Assembly: GCF_012952295.1 (NCBI RefSeq)
Contig: NZ_JABBCH010000001.1
Coordinates: 434,001 to 498,000, forward strand
Source: Crystallibacter degradans
GTDB lineage: Bacteria > Actinomycetota > Actinomycetes > Actinomycetales > Micrococcaceae
Direction: 5' to 3'
DNA length: 64,000 bases
Part shown: piece after piece, positions 55,461 to 63,984 of the stretch
Numbering within the stretch: the first letter of the stretch is position 1
How the letters are laid out: each line of letters opens with the position of its first letter
Position numbers and translations under genes: made by a program
The notes under the pieces: model-generated
Databases searched by the model: none
Told to the model about the DNA's origin: nothing
Seen by the model: only the letters and a program-made list of their open reading frames with translations

Positions 55461-55919
55461 ATGACTACGTCAGATCAAACCAGCATCCGTGGTGGCCGGC
55501 GGACCAGCGTTCAGACCGTAACTTTGGCCGTCGGCGCGGTCTTCCTGCTGGTCGGGATCCTGGGCTTCGTTCCGGGCATCACCAGCGGCGTCGATCAGCT
55601 CAGTTTCGCAGGTCACCAGTCCGGTGCCATGCTGCTGGGACTGTTCCAGGTTTCAGTCCTGCATAACATTGTGCACCTGCTCTTCGGCGTCGTCGGTCTG
55701 GCGCTATCGCGCAGCTGGACCGGCTCGCGAAGCTACCTTATCTGGGGCGGAGCAATCTACCTTGTGCTGTGGATCTACGGGCTGGTCATCGGGCACGAGT
55801 CTCCGGCCAACTTCGTTCCGCTGAACATGGCCGATAACTGGCTGCACTTCGTCCTCGGCGTGGCCATGCTCGGCCTCGGTCTTCTCCTGGGACGAGGCCA
55901 CACGGCAACCAGGGCCTGA
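55461..55919 (+). CDS. DUF4383 domain membrane protein
   Basis: A 152-residue protein with four membrane helices and the family motif SVLHNIVHLLFGVVGL. The His residues in it and in NWLHFVLGVAM are typical of DUF4383, an actinobacterial membrane family without known role. It is divergent from the molybdopterin enzyme, with back-to-back SigK-type promoters, so the two are probably made under the same stress. Confidence 0.88.
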   Translation: MTTSDQTSIRGGRRTSVQTVTLAVGAVFLLVGILGFVPGITSGVDQLSFAGHQSGAMLLGLFQVSVLHNIVHLLFGVVGLALSRSWTGSRSYLIWGGAIYLVLWIYGLVIGHESPANFVPLNMADNWLHFVLGVAMLGLGLLLGRGHTATRA

Positions 55920-56077
55920 TCTGGGAACGCCTGACGCAGGGAGCATCTGACCTGAGGAACAAAGGACTGTCACAGCTTCTTCATAGATTCGCCGCCTAAG
56001 GTCTCAGGTATAGCCCCGCAGGGGGAACTACGCGAGCAAGGCCAGCTAACACGTCTGGCTGCAGGGAGCGGACCGCT

Positions 56078-57439
56078 ATGACAGCTAAACACAGCGTCTT
56101 TGCCACCAGAACCCCGCCGGGACCGACGGGGAATCTGATGACCGACCACTCAGTTCCGGGCATCTCGAATAATCTTCTGGCCGGCCGTTACCGAGTGGGT
56201 CCGGTCATCGGGCTGGGCGGCATGGGTACCGTTTACCGCGCCGAGGACGAAGTCCTTGGCCGCGAAGTGGCACTCAAGGTTTACCGCCCGGATCCCGTTG
56301 ATCCGGAACGTCTCCGTTGGCACCAGGAGGAAATCGCGACCCTGGCCCGGCTGAATCACCCGGGCTTGGTCACGCTCTACGATGCCGGCAGCTCCCCTTT
56401 CGACGGCGGGACCGTGTCCTGGCTGGTCATGGAACTCATCCCCGGGGTCGACCTCGGACGGCATCTGGATGTAGGTCCCCTGGACTACAGGGAAACGGCC
56501 CGGCTCGGTGCCGAATTGGCTTCCGCCCTTCACTACATCCACCGGCGCAACATAGTCCATCGTGATGTGAAGCCGGCCAACATCGTCATGGCCCGCTACT
56601 TCGACGATGAAGCTCCCCACCCCAAACTCGCCGATTTCGGCATTGCCAGCATGATCAATGGGACGCCGCTGGCGGCCTCCGGGATTATTCTGGGCACTGC
56701 CAGCTACCTCAGCCCAGAACAGGTGATCGGCTCAGCCGTTGGATCTCCTTCAGACGTCTACTCTCTTGGTCTGGTGTTGCTGCAGTGCCTCACGGGCGAA
56801 TTGGAGTATCCCGGCCAGCCCTTGGCATCGGCAAGAGCCAGGCTGGCGCGTCCGCCAAGAATACCGAGTCACCTCGGGGTGGACATGGCCCGGCTTCTTG
56901 AATCCATGACAGCCATCGATCCACGGCATCGTCCCGCAGCGGTCGAGGCCGCCCAAATCCTCCGCAGGATTTCCGGTAGCGAGGCACCCGTCGCCGCTGC
57001 CGGTGTCGGTTCCGATGTGCGTTCCGGTGTTGGTTCCGATGTCAGATCCGTTGCCATGCCACCGGCTGCTGCCCGCCCGGGCATCGAACCGCCGACAGCA
57101 CACATTGCCCTGCCCGTCCTGAAGACGAGCCTAATGACCAACGCCACGCGAGGCCTGCCCTGGCAGGCCCTGCCGGAAAGGCCTACCCGTCAACCGGCCC
57201 CGGTATATCCGGCAGCGCGGTCCGGGTCCGCAGCCACGCGGACCCGCGGCAGACGAAAGCCGTCCATGCTGCAACTCGGCCTTGCGGCGGTGGCCCTGAT
57301 CCTCATGGTCGCGGCACTGATCTTCGGCGCCGTGATCGCCACCTCCGGGAGCTCCGACCCCGCGCAAACGCCCGCTCCGGCTGTGCCTACGGAGCTGGAC
57401 GAGCACCTGCAACAGCTCGAAGAAAGCCTCACCCCATGA
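56078..57439 (+). CDS. Hanks-type serine/threonine protein kinase, membrane-anchored
   Basis: A 453-residue kinase. Residues 30-295 are the kinase domain: glycine loop GLGGMGTVY, Lys in VALKVYRP, catalytic loop HRDVKPANIV, DFG in LADFGIAS, and the APE-equivalent SPEQ. A Pro/Ala/Arg-rich linker contains a duplicated VGSDVRSGVGSDVRS unit. One membrane helix near the C-terminus (LGLAAVALILMVAALIFGAVIA) is followed by a short extracellular tail with no PASTA repeats. It overlaps the lipoprotein gene by four bases, so the pair may form a sensor. Confidence 0.9.
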   Translation: MTAKHSVFATRTPPGPTGNLMTDHSVPGISNNLLAGRYRVGPVIGLGGMGTVYRAEDEVLGREVALKVYRPDPVDPERLRWHQEEIATLARLNHPGLVTLYDAGSSPFDGGTVSWLVMELIPGVDLGRHLDVGPLDYRETARLGAELASALHYIHRRNIVHRDVKPANIVMARYFDDEAPHPKLADFGIASMINGTPLAASGIILGTASYLSPEQVIGSAVGSPSDVYSLGLVLLQCLTGELEYPGQPLASARARLARPPRIPSHLGVDMARLLESMTAIDPRHRPAAVEAAQILRRISGSEAPVAAAGVGSDVRSGVGSDVRSVAMPPAAARPGIEPPTAHIALPVLKTSLMTNATRGLPWQALPERPTRQPAPVYPAARSGSAATRTRGRRKPSMLQLGLAAVALILMVAALIFGAVIATSGSSDPAQTPAPAVPTELDEHLQQLEESLTP

Positions 57440-58011
57440 ACCGGCCGGCAGCCCTCACCCGAATGCTTTTGGCCGGCGTAGCAGCCACGGCACTGCTGGC
57501 AGGTTGCGTCCAGCAGGAGAATCCGGCCGCAACCGCCCTCGACACCCTCCAGGAACGGGCCAGCACCATCAGGCAACTTGCATCAGAACAGAACCTTTCC
57601 ACTGCTCTGGACGAAGTCGACCTGCTGGAGAACGATTTGGACAGGGCGGCCGCGAATGGGCATATCGCGGCGGAAATGCAGCAGGAAGCTGCGAAGGCCT
57701 TGGCCAAAGTCCGCAATGATCTCGAGGTGCTGGCCGAGGAATCCGCCCAGCCGGACGTGACCCAAACGCCCGACCTTCCGGCCCCTGAGGAAACTTTCTC
57801 CGATGAAGGTGAAGACTGGCGGAACTCCGAGGGACATGAGGACTGGGAACAGTGGGAGAACGACGACGGCCGGGACAGTTGGGATGACGAAGACCAGGAT
57901 CGGTGGGATGACCAGCAGGACGAGTCATGGGACCACTGGGAGAACCAACAAGACGAGTCCTGGGACCAATGGGATGACGAACGAGACGACTCAGATCACG
58001 GACACCACTGA
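57436..58011 (+). CDS. Trp/Asp/Glu-rich lipoprotein coupled to the kinase
   Basis: A 191-residue protein with lipobox LLAGCVQQ (Cys24). Residues 30-100 are helical (coiled-coil-like) and the last 75 residues are an Asp/Glu/Trp/Gln tract with repeated DxWDxW and QQDESWD units. It is exported and could sit beside the kinase's extracellular tail. The ATGA overlap with the kinase gene implies matched expression. No family recognised; Trp-rich acidic tracts are unusual. Confidence 0.8.
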   Translation: MNRPAALTRMLLAGVAATALLAGCVQQENPAATALDTLQERASTIRQLASEQNLSTALDEVDLLENDLDRAAANGHIAAEMQQEAAKALAKVRNDLEVLAEESAQPDVTQTPDLPAPEETFSDEGEDWRNSEGHEDWEQWENDDGRDSWDDEDQDRWDDQQDESWDHWENQQDESWDQWDDERDDSDHGHH

Positions 58012-58029
58012 TGCAGGCGTGACCGCCGT

Positions 58030-59001
58030 TTAGTGGTCCCGCGGAACGAAGCCGAGCCGCTTGTCCACCACATTGGCCATCGGTTTCCCCTGCCGCCAGG
58101 CATGGAAGTTGCTTTCGAACTGCGCGGCTAGTTCGTCCAGCCAGTTCTGGGAATCGCCGGACATATGCGGAGTGACGAGGACGTTGTCCAGCTGCCACAA
58201 GGCATGGCTCTGGGGCAGCGGCTCGGTTTCGAAGACGTCGAGCACAGCGCCGCCGAGCCGCCCGGTACACAGGGCCTGCACGAGCGCGTCCTGGTCCACC
58301 AGTCTGCCCCGGCCCACATTGATCAGCACGGCAGACGGCTTCATCGCTTCCAAGACTGTCCGGCTGGCCATCCTCTCTGTCGCCGTCGTCAGCGGAGCCG
58401 CGAGCACCACGTAGTCATATTCGCCGGCGACCTGGGCAAAGTCTGCGCTGGCGTGGACCGTCCCGAAGTCAGGGTCTCCGGTCCTGGCGGTACGGCCCAA
58501 TCCGTCCACCTCCATTCCGACAGCGCGCAGGAGCCTGGCGGTGCAGCGGCCGATGCTCCCGGTACCGGCGACCAGCACCCGTGCCCCCGCAACCTCCGTT
58601 GTCGGCCAGCTTTCCCACTGCTGCCGGCGCTGGCGCTCGCCTGCCAGTCCGAATCCCTTGGCGGCATGCAGGATGCCGCCGAGGACGAACTCCGCCATCG
58701 GCCGGTCGAAGATACCGCGGGCGTTCGTGACCACCACGTCCGATTCGACGAGCTCTGGAAAGAGCAGCTTGTCCACACCGGCTGCGGGCACGTGTATCCA
58801 CTTCAGTGCGTCCACGCTGTGCCACACATCCTGCAGACCCTCGGCGAAAAAGTCCCACAGGTACAGCACCTCCGCCCCGGACAGCGCGGCTTCCAGACCC
58901 TCGATGTCCGTGATCCTGAGCTCCGCGTGTTCCTGCAGCTTCTCTAGTCCGATAACAGGCCTGTCCCCTGCCAGGACGGTGACTATGGGCTTTGCGTTCA
59001 T
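58030..59001 (-). CDS. D-isomer specific 2-hydroxyacid dehydrogenase
   Basis: A 323-residue NAD-dependent dehydrogenase. The nucleotide loop is VAGTGSIGRCTARLL. The catalytic Arg is implied in the VLAAPLTTATERM region, the Glu in VFETEPLPQ, and the His in VTPHMSG, with NVGRGRLVD between. It resembles GhrA-type enzymes acting on glyoxylate/hydroxypyruvate or 2-oxo acids. It stands alone, converging on the lipoprotein gene. Confidence 0.88.
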   Translation of the reverse strand: MNAKPIVTVLAGDRPVIGLEKLQEHAELRITDIEGLEAALSGAEVLYLWDFFAEGLQDVWHSVDALKWIHVPAAGVDKLLFPELVESDVVVTNARGIFDRPMAEFVLGGILHAAKGFGLAGERQRRQQWESWPTTEVAGARVLVAGTGSIGRCTARLLRAVGMEVDGLGRTARTGDPDFGTVHASADFAQVAGEYDYVVLAAPLTTATERMASRTVLEAMKPSAVLINVGRGRLVDQDALVQALCTGRLGGAVLDVFETEPLPQSHALWQLDNVLVTPHMSGDSQNWLDELAAQFESNFHAWRQGKPMANVVDKRLGFVPRDH

Positions 59002-59155
59002 CCGTCCAATCTAGTAGCCAAACTGTGCATTGGAGGACTCCTGTACCGGGGATTGGCTGCCCTCGCTGCCTGCCGGCTTCCTCGAGGCGTACGACGTCGA
59101 CTTGCAGACATCGGAGATCTTTCACAGATCGCACGGCCGCGGCTATATGCCGGTG

Positions 59156-60802
59156 TCAGAATGGTGGTGGGGTGTAGAGGTCCGGTGGTGGTGGTTCGGT
59201 TGGCGGGCGGATGGACCAACTGTTTTCGGGGGTGCTGGTCCATTCGTGGCCGGTCCGCGATTTCCAGGTGGTGCTGCCGTCCGGGTGCTGGGTGACTTTC
59301 CAGCCACCTTTGTGCTTCGCACGATGGTCAGGTTTGCAGGCGGCCTTGAGATTTTCCAGGACGGTTTTGCCGCCGTCTTCCCAAGCGATGGTGTGATCCA
59401 CTTCGCAGAATTTCGCTTCCACGCGGCAGCCGGGGCCGCTGCAGTGCCCGTCACGTAACCGGACGAGTCGTTTCAGCCATTCAGATGGATGCCGGAGGTC
59501 TTTGGCGGCGGCGATCGCGTTGCGGTATTCATCGGTGAGCACCAGCAGCCAGGATTTCGCCAGTCCGGCGAGGTTCCGCGCCATTTCCGGCGGGATTGGC
59601 CCGTATCCGGCGAGTTCGCCGGGCTCCTCGCTCAACCTTGCCGCGGTTTCCAACGACAACGTGACCGCGACACTGGCCGTCACGCCGGCCCCGGCACCGG
59701 TGCCCGTCCCCGTGCCCTTGCAACTGCCGTTGCACGTGCTGGTAGCTGTGCTGCTGTTGCAGGTGCCGGCGCCCGTGCAGGTACCGGTGGTGTTGCCGGT
59801 GCCGTTACACGCGCCTGGGTTGTTGACGAGCAGGTCGGTGATGACGTCGGCGCGCAGCTGGGGCAGGGTCCGTGTCTCCTCGGGGCCCTGCAGCTTTTTC
59901 GCGAGGGCCTGGACGAGGTTGAACACCATGACCGCTTTGTCCGCGCTGCAGCGGAACCAGACTTCGGCCATCCCGTCATCCTGCGGCACGAGACCGACGT
60001 TGCGGGACTGGTTCGCTTTTTCGTGGCGGACGGTGAGGCTTTCCGGGTGTAACCGTTCGCGGGCCTTGCGGGCGCGCGCCCGGACACTCTCGACGGTGAT
60101 CTCGCCGGCCTTGGGCAGGACCCCTGCCTCGAACGCAGGCAGCAGATTCTCGGGCAGGTCGGCGGAGCCGCGGGCGATCGCGGTGACCCGCGGCAGGTCC
60201 AGGGTCCCGGCGGCCATCGCCTCCACCGTGGCCGGCAAATGCCCGCACAGCTGCGCGGCCTCGGCGAGGTCTTTCTGCGCAGCCCCGCGGGGCTGGGCCA
60301 GGGCAGCGGCGATCTCCGTCGCGGCGCAGGAGGAGAACCCGTGCGCGTTGCCGGTCTCGGCGCCTTCGGCCGGGCGCAGCTCGGTGAACCGGTTCAACGC
60401 CTTCACCCGGCCGGACTGCAGCCACGCCACGGTCTTCGCGGACGCCTGCAGGTAATCAATGGTCCCGACATCATCCAGGGCCTCCGGATCAATCCGCTCC
60501 AGCACCCCGGCCAGCGCCGCCGGCGCCAGGTTCTCCCAGCCTTCCGGCAGGCCCGGCACCTCCGGCAGCACCGCAGCCCTCGCCAGCACCTGGCCGGCCT
60601 CCGCCGCGGCCTCCTCGGCCGCTTCGTCGAAAGGATCCCCGAGCCGGCCGCCGAAGGCCAGGTTCTCCTCGGCCCAGGCATCAAGCAGGACCTTATGCAG
60701 CATGATTTCCAGCAGCGAACTCCCCGCCAAACCGAGCGCCCGCAGGCCACGGTCCCGGTCCGGCTCCGGCGCCGCCACGAAATCAAACTGGAAGTTATCC
60801 AT
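59156..60802 (-). CDS. DUF222/13E12 repeat protein with C-terminal HNH domain
   Basis: A 548-residue protein of the actinobacterial 13E12 repeat group. The N-terminal DUF222 domain occupies about residues 60-380. The C-terminal HNH endonuclease core is RLRDGHCSGPGCRVEAKFCEVDHTIAWEDGGKTVLENLKAACKPDHRAKH, with its Cys pairs and His. Near residues 335-375 a Cys/Gly/Thr-rich low-complexity insert (about 40 residues, CNGTGNTTGTC type) interrupts DUF222. These proteins are abundant in the group and may be selfish elements. No inverted repeats or target duplications are seen. Confidence 0.88.
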   Translation of the reverse strand: MDNFQFDFVAAPEPDRDRGLRALGLAGSSLLEIMLHKVLLDAWAEENLAFGGRLGDPFDEAAEEAAAEAGQVLARAAVLPEVPGLPEGWENLAPAALAGVLERIDPEALDDVGTIDYLQASAKTVAWLQSGRVKALNRFTELRPAEGAETGNAHGFSSCAATEIAAALAQPRGAAQKDLAEAAQLCGHLPATVEAMAAGTLDLPRVTAIARGSADLPENLLPAFEAGVLPKAGEITVESVRARARKARERLHPESLTVRHEKANQSRNVGLVPQDDGMAEVWFRCSADKAVMVFNLVQALAKKLQGPEETRTLPQLRADVITDLLVNNPGACNGTGNTTGTCTGAGTCNSSTATSTCNGSCKGTGTGTGAGAGVTASVAVTLSLETAARLSEEPGELAGYGPIPPEMARNLAGLAKSWLLVLTDEYRNAIAAAKDLRHPSEWLKRLVRLRDGHCSGPGCRVEAKFCEVDHTIAWEDGGKTVLENLKAACKPDHRAKHKGGWKVTQHPDGSTTWKSRTGHEWTSTPENSWSIRPPTEPPPPDLYTPPPF

Positions 60803-61052
60803 ACCACCACCCTATGAACCGGCTGTGACAGTTTGTGAGTGCGCACACACCGTGGGGTGGAGAACACGAGAAAACTTTCCGACGGCCGTGTTTGCCAAGG
60901 CCGACAATGGCGACCAGGGCGACCAGAGCGGCGCGATGCCCAAGGCATCCGAAGCAGCTCGCGAAGCGGCGGCGATAAGAACAAGGACAGGCGCCGTGCA
61001 AGCCGTTCAATCGTCTGCAGCAGAGCGGCGTGCCCTGTGCGGGCCGCGGGGA

Positions 61053-62261
61053 TTGTGGGAAAGTGGCAGCATAAGGGATGTCCGCCAGCTCGGCGCGGCA
61101 CTTTCGCTGTTTAGGGTGGCCACCTCCGTCATCACCATCCCGCTGGCGGCGGCCGAGCAGCTGGCCCTGCCCCGTCCGCAGATCACGGCCTGGATCGTGG
61201 CGGTCTACGGGCTGCCGTCGGTGCTGGGACTGGTGCTGGCCCTGCGTTACCGCCAGCCGCTGCTGCTGACCGGGAACATCTTTGTCCTGATCTTCATCGT
61301 TTCCCTGAACGGACGGCTGAGCTTCGCGGAACTGGCCGGGGCAGCAGTGGCTGCGGGCGCCGTCGTTATTATCCTGAATTTGCTGGGGCTCAACGGGCTC
61401 CTGGCCGAATGGGTTCCTGCGCCGGTGGTGATGGGGCTGCTTGCCGGATCGGTGCTGCCGTTTGTCGCCGGGATTTTCACTGTCCTTGGCCAGGAGCCGC
61501 TCATCATCGGCGGTGCGTTTGCCGCGTACCTGCTCAGCTCGCTGTTCCTGGGCAAGGTGCCGCCGATTTTCGCTGCGCTGGTGGTGGCGCTGGTGGGCGC
61601 GGCGGTGCTGGGCCGCTTCGGCAGCATCGACGGCGGATTCCGTGCGCCGATTGTGGAGCCAACCCTTCCGGTGTTCTCGTGGGAATCGATGTTGACGGTC
61701 ACCCCGGTGCTGGTGGTGCCGATTGTGCTGCAGGCCAACGTGCCCTCGCTGGTTTTCCTGCGGAGCCAGGACTACTCTCCACCGGCGCGGGTGTTGGATT
61801 TTCTCTCCGGCATCGGCACTATGACCGGATCGCTGCTCGGGCCGGTGGGCGTTTCCATGTCCCTGCCCGCAACGGCACTGGTGGCCGGACCGGACGCGGG
61901 CCGGCCCGAACACCGGTACCGCGCAAATCTCATTGTCTGCAGTGCCTTTCTGGCGATGCTGGCGCTGGCCGGTTTCGCTGCGGATGTCATCGAACTGGTG
62001 CCGCGGCAGATGATGCTGGCGATAGCCGGACTGGCGGTCATCGGCGTCCTCGGCATGGCTCTGGGGCAGGTCACGGCAGGCCCGCTGAAGCTAGGGCCGC
62101 TCTTTGCTTTTGCCGTGACCTTGTCCGACATCTCATTGCTCGGCCTTGGCCCGGCCTTCTGGGCGTTGGCGATTGGCGTGCTCGCGTCCCGCTTGCTGGA
62201 ACGCGATGAGTTGAAGGCGTTACGGGAGGCCAGCACAACTAATGGCCCGGCCACCCCCTGA
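61053..62261 (+). CDS. BenE family transporter
   Basis: A 402-residue protein with about eleven membrane helices. IPLAAAEQLALPRPQITAWIVAVYGLPSVLGLVLALRYRQPLLLTGN is the BenE opening, and PAPVVMGLLAGSVLPF is the conserved middle. BenE imports benzoate with protons, although close relatives may carry other substrates. No benzoate genes are nearby. The start is uncertain: upstream of residue 1 the codon use is poor with ATA/AGA/ACA codons, so I used the TTG; an ATG at 60936 is the alternative. The phenol operon's catechol route may link to it. Confidence 0.82.
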   Translation: MWESGSIRDVRQLGAALSLFRVATSVITIPLAAAEQLALPRPQITAWIVAVYGLPSVLGLVLALRYRQPLLLTGNIFVLIFIVSLNGRLSFAELAGAAVAAGAVVIILNLLGLNGLLAEWVPAPVVMGLLAGSVLPFVAGIFTVLGQEPLIIGGAFAAYLLSSLFLGKVPPIFAALVVALVGAAVLGRFGSIDGGFRAPIVEPTLPVFSWESMLTVTPVLVVPIVLQANVPSLVFLRSQDYSPPARVLDFLSGIGTMTGSLLGPVGVSMSLPATALVAGPDAGRPEHRYRANLIVCSAFLAMLALAGFAADVIELVPRQMMLAIAGLAVIGVLGMALGQVTAGPLKLGPLFAFAVTLSDISLLGLGPAFWALAIGVLASRLLERDELKALREASTTNGPATP

Positions 62262-62328
62262 ACTGAGGATGTCCCTCGGGCGGCGGCGTCGCTAGCATTG
62301 GCGCTACTTCGCTGGAAAGGGATGTGCC

Positions 62329-62685
62329 ATGGAATGTATTACTTGGTTTGTGCCGATCGTGCCTGGAAAACTGGAGGCCTGGAAGGAATTCGTCCAAGAG
62401 TGCCAAGGGCCGCGGCGCGAAGAGCTCGTACGTTCCCGCCAGCGCATCGGCTTGGTCCGGGAAGTCGCCGGGCACATGCAGACGCCGCAGGGCGATGACG
62501 TCTGCTGCCTCTTCCACGAGGCCGAAAACTTGTCCGAGGCCTTTAGCGCCATTGCCCGCTCGGACGACCCCTTTGACGTCTGGTTCCGCGGCAAGCTCAA
62601 GGAAGTCCATGGGATATCGCAGGAGATCCTCGAATCCCCGTTGCCCACCAAGATCTACCTCGACTACCAACAGGGAACTGCCTAA
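62329..62685 (+). CDS. small conserved protein, paralogue of the gene at 18426
   Basis: A 118-residue protein beginning MECITWFVPIVPGKLEAWKEF and containing SDDPFDVWFRGKLKEVHGI, the same landmarks as the copy at 18426-18770, with divergence in the middle. The pair lie 44 kb apart in different contexts. Fold probably ferredoxin-like alpha/beta; function unknown. AAGGGATG precedes the start. Confidence 0.75.
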   Translation: MECITWFVPIVPGKLEAWKEFVQECQGPRREELVRSRQRIGLVREVAGHMQTPQGDDVCCLFHEAENLSEAFSAIARSDDPFDVWFRGKLKEVHGISQEILESPLPTKIYLDYQQGTA

Positions 62686-62744
62686 CATCTAACCCTGCCG
62701 TTCCGCCCCTATCCAGCGCGGCCGGTTCATGGCAAAGTGGCGCC

Positions 62745-63182
62745 ATGAGCGAAGATCTGCGGATGCCCGACGCCGGCCATCCGACCCTCCGGTTGGGCCC
62801 GGAAGAATGTTGGGAACTTCTCGCGGGCACGACGCTGGGCAGGCTGGCCGTCAGCTACCGCAACGAGCCGGACGTCATTCCGGTCAACTTCTGGGCCGCG
62901 GAGAAGAGCATTCTGCTCCACGGGTCCGAGCACGTCAGGGATATCGTGCGCCGGGCCAGGCACCAGGTGGTGCTGGAGGCAGACGGGCGCAGCGGTTCAT
63001 CGGTCTGGAGCGTGATGGCCAAGGGCATGCTCCGCGAGCTGACCGGCCCGGATGAAATCGCGGCGGCCGAGCGCCGGCAACTCAAGCCCTGGACCCTCAC
63101 GCGCAGGGTGCTGTATTTGGAACTGGAACCCTCGGAACTTACCGGGCGGCGCATCGCCGTCGGACCTGAAATCAATGACTGA
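62745..63182 (+). CDS. pyridoxamine 5'-phosphate oxidase-fold protein
   Basis: A 145-residue split-barrel flavin-binding protein of the PNPOx-like group. LGPEECWELLAGTTLGRLAVSYRNEPDVIPVNF is the family opening and SVWSVMAKGMLREL the central strand. Such actinobacterial proteins bind FMN or F420 and reduce small molecules. A second copy follows with the same motifs. Confidence 0.85.
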   Translation: MSEDLRMPDAGHPTLRLGPEECWELLAGTTLGRLAVSYRNEPDVIPVNFWAAEKSILLHGSEHVRDIVRRARHQVVLEADGRSGSSVWSVMAKGMLRELTGPDEIAAAERRQLKPWTLTRRVLYLELEPSELTGRRIAVGPEIND

Positions 63183-63213
63183 GCCAACTCGGCCTGCCGA
63201 AAGGAAATCCTCC

Positions 63214-63726
63214 ATGCCCCGGCATCCCAACGGTCCGCCGTCGACCATCCCTACCGAGAATGCTGCCGCCGGCAACGAGCCAGACGCCACTCTGCCCGCC
63301 ATTCCGGACCTGGACAATCCCGTAATCGAGCTCAGCGAGGACGAATGCTGGGACTTACTGATCGGCACGATGCTGGGTCGGCTGGCGGTCAGCGTAGCGG
63401 ACAAGCCGGAACTGTACCCGGTCAACTTCCTGGCCCACGACCGCCGCATCCTGATCCGCACCATGCAGGGCACCAAGCTGGTCTCCATGGCCATCAATAA
63501 CAAGGTGGCGCTGGAGGCGGACGGTCGTTCCCTCCACTCTGTCTGGAGCGTGGTGGTCAAAGGCACCGTCCGTGAGCTCACCGCCGAAGCCGAAATAACG
63601 ACGGCGGAGCAACTGTCCCTGCGTTCGTGGACAGCATCGGTCAAAACCACCTATGTGGAAATCACGCCCTCCCAGATCAGGGGCCGACGGATTGCCTTGG
63701 CAGACGAGTTCAAGCTGGAGCGCTGA
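63214..63726 (+). CDS. pyridoxamine 5'-phosphate oxidase-fold protein (second copy)
   Basis: A 170-residue paralogue with LSEDECWDLLIGTMLGRLAVSVADKPELYPVNF and SVWSVVVKGTVRELTAEAE. It has a longer Pro/Ala-rich N-terminus. I chose the ATG behind AAGGAAA; an earlier ATG at 63175 overlaps the previous stop. The pair is a tandem duplication with clear divergence. Confidence 0.85.
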   Translation: MPRHPNGPPSTIPTENAAAGNEPDATLPAIPDLDNPVIELSEDECWDLLIGTMLGRLAVSVADKPELYPVNFLAHDRRILIRTMQGTKLVSMAINNKVALEADGRSLHSVWSVVVKGTVRELTAEAEITTAEQLSLRSWTASVKTTYVEITPSQIRGRRIALADEFKLER

Positions 63727-63729
63727 ACC

Positions 63730-63984
63730 TTGACTGTGGGCGATTCTGTTTCGGCCGCTTCTGCCCGCCAGCATTGGAGCGAAACGATAGACAAGGCGTC
63801 ACGAGAGCCGGTGTCCATCACCCGGCATGGGCGAGAAGCTGTGGTCCTCATGAATGCCGAGCTCGCAGAGCGTGCATTGGAAGCGCTGGAAGATGCCGAG
63901 GATCTCAAAGCCGCCCGAGAGGCCCGAGCTGAGGGCGGTTCCATCCCTTGGGAGGAGGTCAAAGCAGACCTCGGACTTGAGTGA
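63730..63984 (+). CDS. Phd/YefM family antitoxin
   Basis: An 84-residue protein with the Phd/YefM opening (SVSAASARQHWSETIDKASREPVSITRHGREAVVLMNAELAERALEALE). The C-terminal half (LKAAREARAEGGSIPWEEVKADLGLE) is the toxin-binding tail. It starts with TTG behind GGAG, or a GTG two codons later. Its stop overlaps the next GTG by four bases, the usual antitoxin-toxin coupling. Confidence 0.85.
   Translation: MTVGDSVSAASARQHWSETIDKASREPVSITRHGREAVVLMNAELAERALEALEDAEDLKAAREARAEGGSIPWEEVKADLGLE

Noticed and set aside
59156-60802. Mobile element or homing endonuclease
   Set aside because: An HNH motif alone is not enough. There are no terminal repeats, target duplications or interrupted host gene.
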